DNA from: Clostridium sp. OM02-18AC
Lineage (GTDB): Bacteria; Bacillota; Clostridia; Lachnospirales; Lachnospiraceae
Assembly: GCF_003481825.1 (NCBI RefSeq)
Contig: NZ_QULW01000018.1
Span: 27,765-91,764, forward strand
DNA length: 64,000 nucleotides
Direction of reading: 5' to 3'
Positions within the stretch are counted from its first letter, which is position 1. Each line of letters opens with the position of its first letter. A program made the translations under genes and the position numbers. This document shows positions 53,005 to 61,700 of the stretch, piece by piece. The notes under the pieces were generated by a model. The model was not told the DNA's origin. It did no database searches and saw only the letters and a list, made by a program, of their open reading frames with translations.

Positions 53005-53958
53005 GTGAAACAAGACGATACGATAAAAGTCGTAACAGAAGTAGGACTTGCTGTAGATGAAAAGCTCCGGATCTTGAAACATGTGATCGAACCGGAGCAA
53101 AAAAACGGAAAGGAAAAACGGATCTGTATTGTGACCGGCACGCATGGAGACGAACTGGAGGGTCAGTATGTGTGTTATGAGATCAACCGGATCCTGAAAG
53201 AACAAAAAGAACATTTAAAGGGAATCGTAGAGATCTATCCCGCATTAAATCCCCTGGGCGTGGATTCCATATCCCGGGGAATTCCTATGTTTGACCTGGA
53301 TATGAACCGGATCTTTCCGGGAAGCGAGGAAGGCTCCGTGGCGGAGCATGTGGCAGCAAAAATTGTGGAGGATATCGCCGGTGCAGACCTTTGCATCGAT
53401 ATTCACGCCAGCAATATTTTCCTGAGGGAAATTCCGCAGGCGCGTGTCAATGTCAATACCAAAGAGACGCTTCTGCCATTTGCCACGCGTCTGAATCTGG
53501 ATTTTGTGTGGGTTCATGCGGCTGCCACGGTTCTGGAATCCACGCTGGCCCACAGTTTAAACACCATCGGAGTGCCGACGGTCGTGGTGGAAATGGGTGT
53601 CGGCATGCGGATTACGGAAAGCTTCTGTCATCAGCTTACCGATGGTATTTTCTGTGTTATGAAAGACATGGGAATCTGGGATGGCGATGTGATCGAGCCA
53701 AAGGAACCGATCGTTTCCGATGACGGGGAAGTTGGGTTCTTAAATGCGGAGCATCCGGGCATCTTTGTACCATGCGTGGAGCACTGGAAAAATGTAGAAC
53801 AGGGACAACTCATCGGCCGGATCCTGAATCCGCTGACTGGGGATGTGGCGCAGGAAGTCAAGGCACCGATTCACGGGATGCTTTTCACCCTGCGTGAATA
53901 TCCGGTGGTATCCTGCGGTTCCCTGATCGCACGCGTGCTGGGAGGTGACTACCATTGA
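53005..53958 (+). CDS. M14-family AstE/AspA-like zinc amidohydrolase
   Basis: The 317 residues begin at a GTG with AAAGGTGG upstream. It is of the succinylglutamate desuccinylase/aspartoacylase type: His47 and Glu50 in GTHGDELEG and His134 in IDIHASN bind zinc, and Glu196 in VVVEMGVG is the catalytic base. DMNRIFPG gives the substrate-binding Asn-Arg. It should remove an acyl group from an N-acyl amino acid or similar. The next gene is a paralogue without these residues and overlaps it by 4 bp, so the two products may form a heteromer. Confidence 0.85.
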   Translation: MKQDDTIKVVTEVGLAVDEKLRILKHVIEPEQKNGKEKRICIVTGTHGDELEGQYVCYEINRILKEQKEHLKGIVEIYPALNPLGVDSISRGIPMFDLDMNRIFPGSEEGSVAEHVAAKIVEDIAGADLCIDIHASNIFLREIPQARVNVNTKETLLPFATRLNLDFVWVHAAATVLESTLAHSLNTIGVPTVVVEMGVGMRITESFCHQLTDGIFCVMKDMGIWDGDVIEPKEPIVSDDGEVGFLNAEHPGIFVPCVEHWKNVEQGQLIGRILNPLTGDVAQEVKAPIHGMLFTLREYPVVSCGSLIARVLGGDYH

Positions 53959-54890
53959 GGAAAGAAAATGTATTCACGCTGGAAAACTGTTATCGGGATG
54001 ATATGGATGTTTATGGCTTCCATTTTGGAAAAGGGGAAAAGTCTGCCTGTATCGTGGGTGCCATGCGCGGCAATGAAGTGCAGCAGCTTTACATCTGTTC
54101 CCAGCTTGTAAAAGCATTGAAAGAACTGGAGGAAAAGGGCGCGATCGTGCATGACAATGAGATTTTAGTCATTCCTTCGGTCAACCACAGTTCCATGAAC
54201 ATCGGAAAGCGCTTCTGGGCAACGGATAATACCGACATTAACCGGATGTTTCCGGGGTACAATGCCGGTGAGACGACCCAGCGGATCGCAGCAGGTGTAT
54301 TTGAGGCGATTCAGGGATACAATTACGGAATCCAGTTTACCAGTTTTTACCTGCCGGGCGATTTTGTCCCGCATGTGCGCATGATGGATACCGGATACCA
54401 GAATGCCAGCCTGGCGAATCTGTTCGGTCTGCCTTATGTGGTGATCCGCCATCCGGAGCCGATCGATACGGCAACCCTGAATTACAACTGGCAGATCTGG
54501 AATACCAATGCGTTTTCTGTGTATACCAGCGCCACCTCAGTGATCGACGAAAAAGCAGCCCGCATGGCGGTGGCTTCGGTTCTGCGTTTCCTGACCCGCA
54601 TGGGGATCCTGCGCTATACCAGCCACAGCGGCTATATTGCGAGTGTCCTGCGGGAAGACGATCTGACCAATGTAAAAAATGATCTTCCGGGTCTGTACCG
54701 CAGACATGTGGAACCAGGGCAGGAAGTACACCGGGGAGAAGTACTGGCTTCCATTATCGATCCACTGGAAGGTGAGACGATCAGTCAGATCCTTTCACCG
54801 ACCGACGGAATCGTATTTTATGCGTATCATGAGCCGACGGTCATGGAAGGCACGATCATTTTTAAGATCATTCGCAGACTGCATGAATAA
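53955..54890 (+). CDS. M14-like paralogue lacking zinc ligands (probable pseudoenzyme)
   Basis: The 311 residues begin at a TTG overlapping the upstream stop; GGAGGTG lies 7 bp before it. The fold and DINRMFPG are kept, but the zinc motif GTHGDE reads GAMRGNE (Arg38 for His), the second His region reads GIQFTSFYLPG instead of IDIHASN, and the catalytic Glu position reads FSVYTSATSV. Only Glu41 of the zinc ligands remains. The C-terminal barrel-like domain (after about 225, HRGEVLASIIDPLEGE) is well conserved. It may be a structural or regulatory partner of the preceding enzyme. Confidence 0.8.
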   Translation: MRKENVFTLENCYRDDMDVYGFHFGKGEKSACIVGAMRGNEVQQLYICSQLVKALKELEEKGAIVHDNEILVIPSVNHSSMNIGKRFWATDNTDINRMFPGYNAGETTQRIAAGVFEAIQGYNYGIQFTSFYLPGDFVPHVRMMDTGYQNASLANLFGLPYVVIRHPEPIDTATLNYNWQIWNTNAFSVYTSATSVIDEKAARMAVASVLRFLTRMGILRYTSHSGYIASVLREDDLTNVKNDLPGLYRRHVEPGQEVHRGEVLASIIDPLEGETISQILSPTDGIVFYAYHEPTVMEGTIIFKIIRRLHE

Positions 54891-54936
54891 AGGAAGGAAC
54901 GCGTCCGCTGACATTGGAACCGGGAGTGTTTAAAAG

Positions 54937-55761
54937 TTAAATATGATAGTGTGATTTCTCCAGAAATCCGTTTATTTCTGCTCCGATGAAAAGAATACAG
55001 ATACAGATATAAAGCCACAGCATGAGCAGGACAACGGCTGTCAGGCTTCCGTACATGTAAGAAAAATTGCTGAAGTGCGTAAAATAAATGGAAAAGGCAT
55101 AGGAAAAAATAAGCCATCCGACCGCGGTGAAAACAGCTCCCGCAAGCTGCTGCCGCGGTTTTTGCTTTTTTGCCGGAACAATGGTATAAAGCCCGACGAA
55201 GGTAAACAGGAATACAGCCAGGGCAAACAGGGCACGCAGACTGATGATAAGGCGAGCAGCCGGTGCAAGGATCGGAAGATACCGGAACAGGAGACGTTCA
55301 ATGTTTTTTCCGAAGATCAGAAGAACCAGGGACATCACACACACCAGCATAAAAATAAGGGTATAAATGGAGCATAGCATCCGCTGGAACACATAGTTGC
55401 GCCGTTTGAAATCCCCATAGATCCGGTTTAATCCGCGCTCAATGCCAAGCATCCCCTTGGAAGCAGACCAGAGGGCAGTCAGGGCAGTTACCGACAAAAT
55501 GGTGCCGGGAGATTTGATATACAGATCATCAACAATGCTTACGATCAGGGAGTGCAGCATTTGCGGCATGATGCGGACCATGACGGCGAGCAGATCAGAC
55601 TTGCCGACATTGGGCAGACACTGGATCAGAGTTAAAAGCAGCATGATAAAAGGGAAAAAGGCGGTTACAATAAAAAAGGATGCCTGTGCCGCATACACGG
55701 TAATTTCATCCTTTACGCACCGGTCCCATATGTGTTTACAGTGAAAAAACAGAGAAATCAT
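54937..55761 (-). CDS. YihY/BrkB-family membrane protein
   Basis: This 274-residue polytopic protein has about six helices. It is of the YihY family (once thought RNase BN), with the typical QASFFIVTAFFPFIMLLL early helix, GSLTAVVLLMLWLYICICILFIGAEIN at the end, and a middle GLNRIYGDFKRRNYV loop. The function is unknown; a transport role is often assumed. It is convergent with the M14-like pair. Confidence 0.9.
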   Translation of the reverse strand: MISLFFHCKHIWDRCVKDEITVYAAQASFFIVTAFFPFIMLLLTLIQCLPNVGKSDLLAVMVRIMPQMLHSLIVSIVDDLYIKSPGTILSVTALTALWSASKGMLGIERGLNRIYGDFKRRNYVFQRMLCSIYTLIFMLVCVMSLVLLIFGKNIERLLFRYLPILAPAARLIISLRALFALAVFLFTFVGLYTIVPAKKQKPRQQLAGAVFTAVGWLIFSYAFSIYFTHFSNFSYMYGSLTAVVLLMLWLYICICILFIGAEINGFLEKSHYHI

Positions 55762-55868
55762 AGATGGAAAGTTCCTTTCGCATTGGACAGACTGTGCTTA
55801 CAAACCGTCATCTCCAAATTTATAACATCATAGTATCACGCAGATAAAAATATGGCAAGGATCGCTTC

Positions 55869-55897
55869 TTGTATGGACTGGAAAAAGGTGGTATAAT
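55869..55897 (+). promoter_or_regulatory. Extended -10 promoter of the ABC exporter genes
   Basis: TTGTAT (55869-55874), 17 bp, TGG-TATAAT (55889-55897) stand about 60 bp before the first exporter gene. Confidence 0.75.
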
Positions 55898-55955
55898 AAC
55901 AAAATCCTCTTTTGCGGGATGCAAAACAGAAACCTAAGATAACAGGAGGGGTACC

Positions 55956-57707
55956 ATGAAGAGGTTGTTGCATTACTTGAACGACTACAAAAAAGAGTCG
56001 GTGCTGGCTCCGCTCTTTAAAATGTTAGAAGCCAGCTTTGAATTGTTTGTGCCGTTGGTTGTGGCACAGATTGTTGATGTAGGTATCAGAAATCAGGATA
56101 CAGGTTATATCCTGAAAATGGGAGGAATGCTGTTCCTTTTGGCATTTATCGGTCTGGCATGTTCCATCACCGCCCAGTATTTTGCGGCAAAGGCAGCCGT
56201 CGGGTTTGCCACGGGCTTAAGAAATGACCTGTTTGCCCATATTGGAAGATTGTCTTACAGTGAGCAGGATACGATCGGAACTTCTACGCTGATCACGCGT
56301 ATGACCAGCGATATTAACCAGGTACAGTCCGGCATGAATCTGGCGCTGCGCCTGCTCCTTCGTTCTCCGTTTGTTGTGTTTGGCGCCATGGTCATGGCAT
56401 TTACGGTAAATGTAAAAGCAGCCATGGTTTTTGTTGTGGCGATTCCGGTTCTTTGTGTCATTGTATTCGGCATCATGCTGATCAGCATGCCGCTGTATAA
56501 AAAAGTACAGAAACAGCTGGACCGTGTAACCCAGGCTACACGGGAAAACTTAACCGGCGCAAGAGTCATCCGCGCGTTTAACCGGCAGGAAGATGAGATC
56601 AGAAACTTCGATGAATCCAACAGTCTGCTGGTGAAATTCCAGGTTTTTGTAGGAAAAATTTCTGCACTGATGAATCCGCTGACCTACGTTGTCATCAACC
56701 TTGCGATCATTGCAGTTGTCTGGATTTCTGGTAAGCAGGTAGATGCAGGAATCATCACACAGGGTCAGACGGTGGCACTTGTAAACTATATGTCCCAGAT
56801 CCTGGTTGAGCTGATCAAGATGGCAAACCTGATCATTTCCATCTCCAAAGCTCTGGCTTGTGCAAACCGGATCAACACGGTTCTGGATGAAAAGAGCAGC
56901 ATTGTAAGTCCGGCCGAAGGGATGGAGAAAACACCGGAGGTGTCTGCAGATCCGCAGAAAGCGCCGGCAAAAGTTCAGTTTGACCATGTGAATTTTCTTT
57001 ATAAAGGAGCAAAGGCAGATTCTTTGACGGATATCAGTTTAACCGTAAAGAGAGGCCAGACCATCGGTATCATCGGCGGAACCGGATCCGGAAAATCTTC
57101 CCTGGTGAACCTGATCCCGCGTTTTTATGATGTGCGGGAAGGTGCAGTCCTGGTAGATGGTGTGAATGTCAAAGATTACAAGCTGGAAACCCTGCGCGAA
57201 AAGATTGGTGTCGTTCCGCAGAAAGCCATCCTGTTTAAAGGCACTCTGCGTGAAAATATGAAATGGGGCAAAAAAGATGCTACTGACGAGGAAATTTACC
57301 GTGCACTTGATATTGCCCAGGCCCGCGAGTTTGTAGACAGCAAGGAAAAAGGACTGGATCTTTATATTGACCAGGCCGGAAAGAATTTATCCGGCGGACA
57401 GAAACAGCGTCTGACCATTGCCCGTGCCTTGGTGCGCGATCCGGAAATTTTAATTATGGATGACAGTGCATCTGCCCTGGATTTTGCAACCGATGCAAAG
57501 CTGCGTATGGCGATCCAGAACGGCACAAAAGACATGACCGTGTTTATCGTATCCCAGCGTGCGACCACGATTCGCCATGCAGACCAGATTGTGGTTCTGG
57601 ACGATGGTGCCGCAGTGGGTATCGGTACGCATGAAGAACTGTATGAAAGCTGTGAAGTATACCGCGAGATCTGTCTGTCCCAGCTTTCTAAAGAGGAGGT
57701 GCAGTAA
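55956..57707 (+). CDS. Heterodimeric ABC exporter, subunit with degenerate ATP site
   Basis: The 583 residues consist of six N-terminal helices (ABC type IV fold, to about 320) and a nucleotide-binding domain with Walker A GGTGSGKSSL and signature NLSGGQKQRLT. The Walker B end is MDDSASALD, with Asp in place of the catalytic Glu, as in one half of asymmetric exporters such as BmrC/D and TM287/288. It pairs with the next gene product, 1 bp apart. The substrate is unknown; multidrug, lipid or peptide export is usual. Confidence 0.9.
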   Translation: MKRLLHYLNDYKKESVLAPLFKMLEASFELFVPLVVAQIVDVGIRNQDTGYILKMGGMLFLLAFIGLACSITAQYFAAKAAVGFATGLRNDLFAHIGRLSYSEQDTIGTSTLITRMTSDINQVQSGMNLALRLLLRSPFVVFGAMVMAFTVNVKAAMVFVVAIPVLCVIVFGIMLISMPLYKKVQKQLDRVTQATRENLTGARVIRAFNRQEDEIRNFDESNSLLVKFQVFVGKISALMNPLTYVVINLAIIAVVWISGKQVDAGIITQGQTVALVNYMSQILVELIKMANLIISISKALACANRINTVLDEKSSIVSPAEGMEKTPEVSADPQKAPAKVQFDHVNFLYKGAKADSLTDISLTVKRGQTIGIIGGTGSGKSSLVNLIPRFYDVREGAVLVDGVNVKDYKLETLREKIGVVPQKAILFKGTLRENMKWGKKDATDEEIYRALDIAQAREFVDSKEKGLDLYIDQAGKNLSGGQKQRLTIARALVRDPEILIMDDSASALDFATDAKLRMAIQNGTKDMTVFIVSQRATTIRHADQIVVLDDGAAVGIGTHEELYESCEVYREICLSQLSKEEVQ

Positions 57708-57708
57708 G

Positions 57709-59463
57709 GTGGCAAAACTTGATATCGGAAAACACAAATCGACCTTAAAGCGGATCCTGAATTACATTGGCAGCTATAAGTGGCTTGTAGTCCTTTCTCT
57801 GGTCCTTGCAGCCGTGACGGTAGCGACTACGCTGTATGCGCCGATTCTGGTCGGAGAGGGCGTAGACCTGATCCTCGGTCCGGGCAATGTGGATTTTGCA
57901 GGACTGTTTGTGATCCTTCGGAAAATTGCAGTGATCATTGCCATTACGGCCCTGGCCCAGTGGCTGATGAACCATATCAATAACCAGATCACGTACCGGG
58001 TGGTAAAGGATATCCGTACCAAAGCATTTAACCATTTGGAAGTTCTTCCGCTCAAATACATCGATTCCCATCAGTACGGCGATGTGATCAGCCGGATCAT
58101 TGCAGATATCGACCAGTTCTCTGAGGGACTTCTGATGGGCTTCACCCAGTTATTTACCGGTGTGCTGACAATCCTTGGTACTCTTGGCTTTATGTTTATG
58201 GTAAATCCGTTCATCACGCTGGTTGTGGTCTGTGTGACACCACTTTCCCTGTGTGTAGCGAGTTTTATTGCCAAGAAGACCTATTCCATGTTCCAGCTGC
58301 AGTCAAAGACCAGAGGTGAGCTGACTTCCCTGGTAGACGAGATGGTAGGAAATGAAAAAGTCGTGCAGGCATTTGGCTATCAGGAAGAAGCACAGAAACG
58401 TTTTGAGGAGATCAATGGACGCCTTCAGGGCTACAGCCTCCGGGCTATTTTCTTCTCCTCCATTACGAATCCGGCAACCCGTTTTGTCAACAGCATCGTC
58501 TATGCCAGCGTTGGCGTAGCAGGCGCTTTTGCAGCAATCCGTGGGCTTTTGTCAGTCGGACAGCTTTCTGCATTCTTAAGCTATGCAAACCAGTATACCA
58601 AACCGTTCAATGAGATTTCCGGCGTGGTAACAGAGCTGCAGAATGCGCTGGCGTGCGCAGCTCGTGTGTTTGAGCTGATCGACGAGCCGCAGTTTACCCC
58701 GGAAGATGCAGATGCGGTCACGCTTCAGAATGTAGACGGCAGTGTGAAACTGGAACATGTCAATTTCTCTTACACTCCGGATACATCCCTGATCGAGGAC
58801 TTAAACCTCGATGTAAAGCCGGGACAGCGTATTGCAATCGTAGGACCGACTGGTTGTGGAAAGACAACGATCATCAATCTGCTGATGCGTTTCTACGATG
58901 TGGTCAGCGGTTCTATCAAAGTGTCTGGCGAAGATATCCGTCATGTCACCAGAAAGAGTCTGCGTACCAACTATGGTATGGTACTTCAGGAAACCTGGCT
59001 GAAAGCAGGAACAATCCGGGAGAACATCGCTTATGGAAAACCGGATGCAACCGAGGAAGAAATCATTCAGGCAGCAAAAGAGGCGCATGCCCACAGCTTT
59101 ATCAAGCGTATGCCGCAGGGATATGATACCGTGATCTCGGAGGATGGAGGAAATCTTTCCCAGGGTCAGAAACAGCTTCTTTGCATTGCCCGCGTGATGC
59201 TGTGCCTGCCGCCAATGCTGATCCTGGACGAGGCAACTTCCTCGATCGATACCCGTACGGAGATCCGGATCCAGAAAGCGTTTGCGACCATGATGAAAGG
59301 ACGTACCAGTTTCATTGTGGCGCACCGTCTTTCCACGATCCGTGAGGCCGATGTAATCCTGGTTATGAAAGATGGTCACATTATTGAGCAGGGCACCCAT
59401 GAATCCCTGCTTGCCCAGAATGGTTTTTATGCGAACCTCTACAACAGTCAGTTCGCAGGTTAA
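57709..59463 (+). CDS. Heterodimeric ABC exporter, subunit with intact catalytic Glu
   Basis: The 584 residues start at a GTG (57709) with GAGGAGGT 8 bp upstream; a longer reading frame inside the previous gene is rejected. It has a six-helix domain and a nucleotide-binding domain with Walker A GPTGCGKTTII and LILDEATSSID. The signature is altered to NLSQGQKQL. Altered signature here and altered Walker B in the partner are complementary, giving one good and one poor ATP site. Confidence 0.92.
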   Translation: MAKLDIGKHKSTLKRILNYIGSYKWLVVLSLVLAAVTVATTLYAPILVGEGVDLILGPGNVDFAGLFVILRKIAVIIAITALAQWLMNHINNQITYRVVKDIRTKAFNHLEVLPLKYIDSHQYGDVISRIIADIDQFSEGLLMGFTQLFTGVLTILGTLGFMFMVNPFITLVVVCVTPLSLCVASFIAKKTYSMFQLQSKTRGELTSLVDEMVGNEKVVQAFGYQEEAQKRFEEINGRLQGYSLRAIFFSSITNPATRFVNSIVYASVGVAGAFAAIRGLLSVGQLSAFLSYANQYTKPFNEISGVVTELQNALACAARVFELIDEPQFTPEDADAVTLQNVDGSVKLEHVNFSYTPDTSLIEDLNLDVKPGQRIAIVGPTGCGKTTIINLLMRFYDVVSGSIKVSGEDIRHVTRKSLRTNYGMVLQETWLKAGTIRENIAYGKPDATEEEIIQAAKEAHAHSFIKRMPQGYDTVISEDGGNLSQGQKQLLCIARVMLCLPPMLILDEATSSIDTRTEIRIQKAFATMMKGRTSFIVAHRLSTIREADVILVMKDGHIIEQGTHESLLAQNGFYANLYNSQFAG

Positions 59464-59478
59464 TGAGGAGTGGTGAGT

Positions 59479-60033
59479 ATGAACTATGCAACAATCAAAC
59501 CAGTTGATATTGCAAATGGTCCTGGCGTGCGTGTGTCGCTGTTTGTCAGCGGCTGCACGCACCACTGTAAAGGCTGTTTTAATGCCCAGGCCTGGGATTT
59601 TCATTATGGTGAACCCTTTACAGAAGAAATCTGGGAACAGATCTTTTCGTATCTGGATCATGACTATATGGAGGGAATCACCCTGCTTGGCGGCGAACCC
59701 ATGGAGCCGGAAAATCAGGAGGGACTGCTTCCATTTGTAAAAGAATTAAAAAAACGTTTTCCGGACAAAAGCATCTGGTGCTTCAGCGGATATGATTTTG
59801 AAAAAGACATTCTTGGGCGAATGATGAAAGAATCCAGGATAACCCGGGAACTGGTTCCGCTGTTTGATGTGATGGTCGATGGAAAATTCGAAGAAGAGAA
59901 AAAAAATTTAAGCCTGAAGTTCCGCGGTTCAGAAAATCAGCGGATTCTGGATGTAAAGCGTTCTTTGAACGAAGGAAAGGCAGTCTGGGCAGAACAGTAC
60001 CGTGAAAAGAACAAATCTCTTGACGGAATGTAA
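59479..60033 (+). CDS. nrdG: Anaerobic ribonucleotide reductase activating protein
   Basis: The 184 residues start at the ATG at 59479, 8 bp after GAGGAG. It is a radical SAM enzyme with CTHHCKGC (CxxxCxxC) near the N-terminus, DIANGPGVRVSLFVSGC before it and LLGGEPMEPENQ after it. It makes the glycyl radical on NrdD. No nrdD gene is in the window. The position 15 bp after the exporter suggests co-transcription. Confidence 0.92.
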   Translation: MNYATIKPVDIANGPGVRVSLFVSGCTHHCKGCFNAQAWDFHYGEPFTEEIWEQIFSYLDHDYMEGITLLGGEPMEPENQEGLLPFVKELKKRFPDKSIWCFSGYDFEKDILGRMMKESRITRELVPLFDVMVDGKFEEEKKNLSLKFRGSENQRILDVKRSLNEGKAVWAEQYREKNKSLDGM

Positions 60034-60040
60034 GATTTTT

Positions 60041-60088
60041 GTCAGAATGTTCCAATTCCCGTCAGAATTGTAGGAATAGTGTCAGAAT
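60041..60088 (+). repeat. Three GTCAGAAT direct repeats at exact 20-bp spacing
   Basis: GTCAGAAT occurs at 60041-60048, 60061-60068 and 60081-60088. The sites start exactly 20 bp apart, about two helical turns, so they face the same side of the DNA. They end 37 bp before an extended -10 box. The arrangement is typical of tandem activator sites. Confidence 0.75.
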
Positions 60089-60125
60089 CGCTAAGGGAAC
60101 GGTAAAGTCTTAAGCCCCTTCATTG

Positions 60126-60134
60126 TGCTAGAAT
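60126..60134 (+). promoter_or_regulatory. Extended -10 box of the glycosyltransferase gene
   Basis: TGC-TAGAAT stands at 60126-60134, about 55 bp before the start codon. There is no good -35 box, which fits activation through the three upstream repeats. Confidence 0.55.
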
Positions 60135-60189
60135 GATGTCATAAGAAAACAAGACAGAATTCAGACAGCGCAGATGAGGGGGCTTTTTT

Positions 60190-60909
60190 ATGATGAGCAG
60201 AATGAAAATTGCGAAATGGATGTTTGCATTTGCCTGCACGATCTTTGCAGGATGTGGATTTAGCTTAGCCGGAGAGGGCTATGGTTTATACAAAAACGCA
60301 GTAGAAGAAGTAAGTCTGGAAGAAAAGGTTGCAAAAATCCGCAGCCAGGAGAATTTTACTTCCATAGAGGAATTACCGGAGACTTATGTACAGGCTGTGA
60401 TATCAGTCGAAGATCACCGCTTCTATGAGCATGGGGCATTGGATCTGATCGCCATTGGACGGGCTATGTTCAACGATTTAAAGGCAGGCCGTTACGTAGA
60501 GGGTGGAAGCACCATTACCCAGCAGCTTGCAAAGAATCTTTACTTCTCCCAGGAAAAAACCATGAAACGCAAAGCGGCAGAAGTATTTCTGGCATTCGAG
60601 CTGGAGCAGAAGTATACAAAAAATGAGATTTTAGAGCTCTATGTCAACAGCATCTATTTTGGAGATGGCTATTACAGCATCGGAGAAGCCAGCGAAGGAT
60701 ATTTCGGAAAATCGGCTTCCCGGATGAATGATTATGAAGCTACACTTCTGGCAGGCGTGCCAAACGCACCGTCCAGATATGCACCAAGCAAAAACCTGGC
60801 CCTGGCTGAAAAACGTCAGCAGAAGGTAATCAGCCGCATGGAAGCATGTGGATACTTAAACGATCAGGCAGCCAGTGTGATGAGTGCAGAACTTCTGGCA
60901 CTGAAATGA
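60190..60909 (+). CDS. mtgA: Monofunctional peptidoglycan glycosyltransferase (GT51)
   Basis: This 239-residue protein has an N-terminal signal-anchor (KWMFAFACTIFAGCGFSLAG) and a glycosyltransferase 51 domain: ISVEDHRFYEHGA with the catalytic Glu, GGSTITQQLAKNLYF, KAAEVFLAFELEQKYTKNEILELYVN and AGVPNAPSRYAP. No transpeptidase domain follows. It polymerises lipid II into glycan strands outside the membrane. The start at 60190 has GAGGGGG upstream; a second ATG directly follows. The symbol is by family. Confidence 0.9.
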   Translation: MMSRMKIAKWMFAFACTIFAGCGFSLAGEGYGLYKNAVEEVSLEEKVAKIRSQENFTSIEELPETYVQAVISVEDHRFYEHGALDLIAIGRAMFNDLKAGRYVEGGSTITQQLAKNLYFSQEKTMKRKAAEVFLAFELEQKYTKNEILELYVNSIYFGDGYYSIGEASEGYFGKSASRMNDYEATLLAGVPNAPSRYAPSKNLALAEKRQQKVISRMEACGYLNDQAASVMSAELLALK

Positions 60910-60916
60910 GAAAACA

Positions 60917-60958
60917 AAACCCCAGGGACAGTGTGATATGATATGTTCCCTGGGGTTT
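60917..60958. terminator. Rho-independent terminator between convergent genes
   Basis: A perfect 12-bp stem AAACCCCAGGGA/TCCCTGGGGTTT (60917-60928 with 60947-60958) has A and T runs on its sides. Confidence 0.85.
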
Positions 60959-60976
60959 CGTCTATGATTTTTTCAT

Positions 60977-61612
60977 TTATTGGATCTCACGAATCATGCA
61001 GTACTGCTTTAACGGGAAATTCTGCTTCATGATCCCATAAACCTTAAAACCAAGATTTTTGTAGAATTCCACGTTATGTTCATTGTGTGTTTCCAGCGAG
61101 ATCATCATGCGGTGTTCATCGGCATAATCGATGGCTTCCTGCATGAGGTGCGCTGCAATGCCGTGGTGCTGCATATTTGGATCGACAGCCAGATAGATGA
61201 TGTGAAGCCGCTGCTTCTGATGAAGCTGGTCTGTCCAGCTGGAGTTTAAGTAATCGCCACCCTTTAAAAAGTTATGGAAGGTTTTTAACGATGGATCCTC
61301 TTTGATGAGATAGGTATCGGTCTGAAGGGTTGCGCGCGCTTCTGCAAAGTAAAACTGGAAGATGTTGTAAGGCTCCGCTTCATCGGAAACCACCAGGATT
61401 CCGTTTAAATCTGCACTGTCCGAAAAAATCTCACAGGTTTCATAAAATTCGTCCATATCGCAGTGGAAAAGCTCCGGCATGAGGCGTTCCCGGATTTCCG
61501 GATCCGGGATCAGGGTCTCATAGAGCGGATCATGCTTGAAGCAGGTATATAAAAGTTTTTCCAGTTTCGGCAGGTCTTCACGCTGTACGCGGTATAGTTT
61601 ATCGCTTTCCAT
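60977..61612 (-). CDS. GNAT-family N-acetyltransferase
   Basis: In this 211-residue protein the acetyl-CoA motif is LAVDPNMQHHGIAAHLMQEAIDYA (about 140-163), followed by ISLETHNEHNVEFYKNLGFKVYG, typical of GNAT proteins. The N-terminal half (LEKLLYTCFKHDPLYETLIPD) is like the group that includes clostridial acetyltransferases with unknown small substrates. The ribosome site is weak. Confidence 0.85.
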   Translation of the reverse strand: MESDKLYRVQREDLPKLEKLLYTCFKHDPLYETLIPDPEIRERLMPELFHCDMDEFYETCEIFSDSADLNGILVVSDEAEPYNIFQFYFAEARATLQTDTYLIKEDPSLKTFHNFLKGGDYLNSSWTDQLHQKQRLHIIYLAVDPNMQHHGIAAHLMQEAIDYADEHRMMISLETHNEHNVEFYKNLGFKVYGIMKQNFPLKQYCMIREIQ

Positions 61613-61700
61613 AATGTGTTCAGACGGGAGACCGTCTGTCCTTTCTTTTGTTTGGTAATATGTAGTATATCGGATTTCGTCTGTTTTGCTTCTGGTATCG

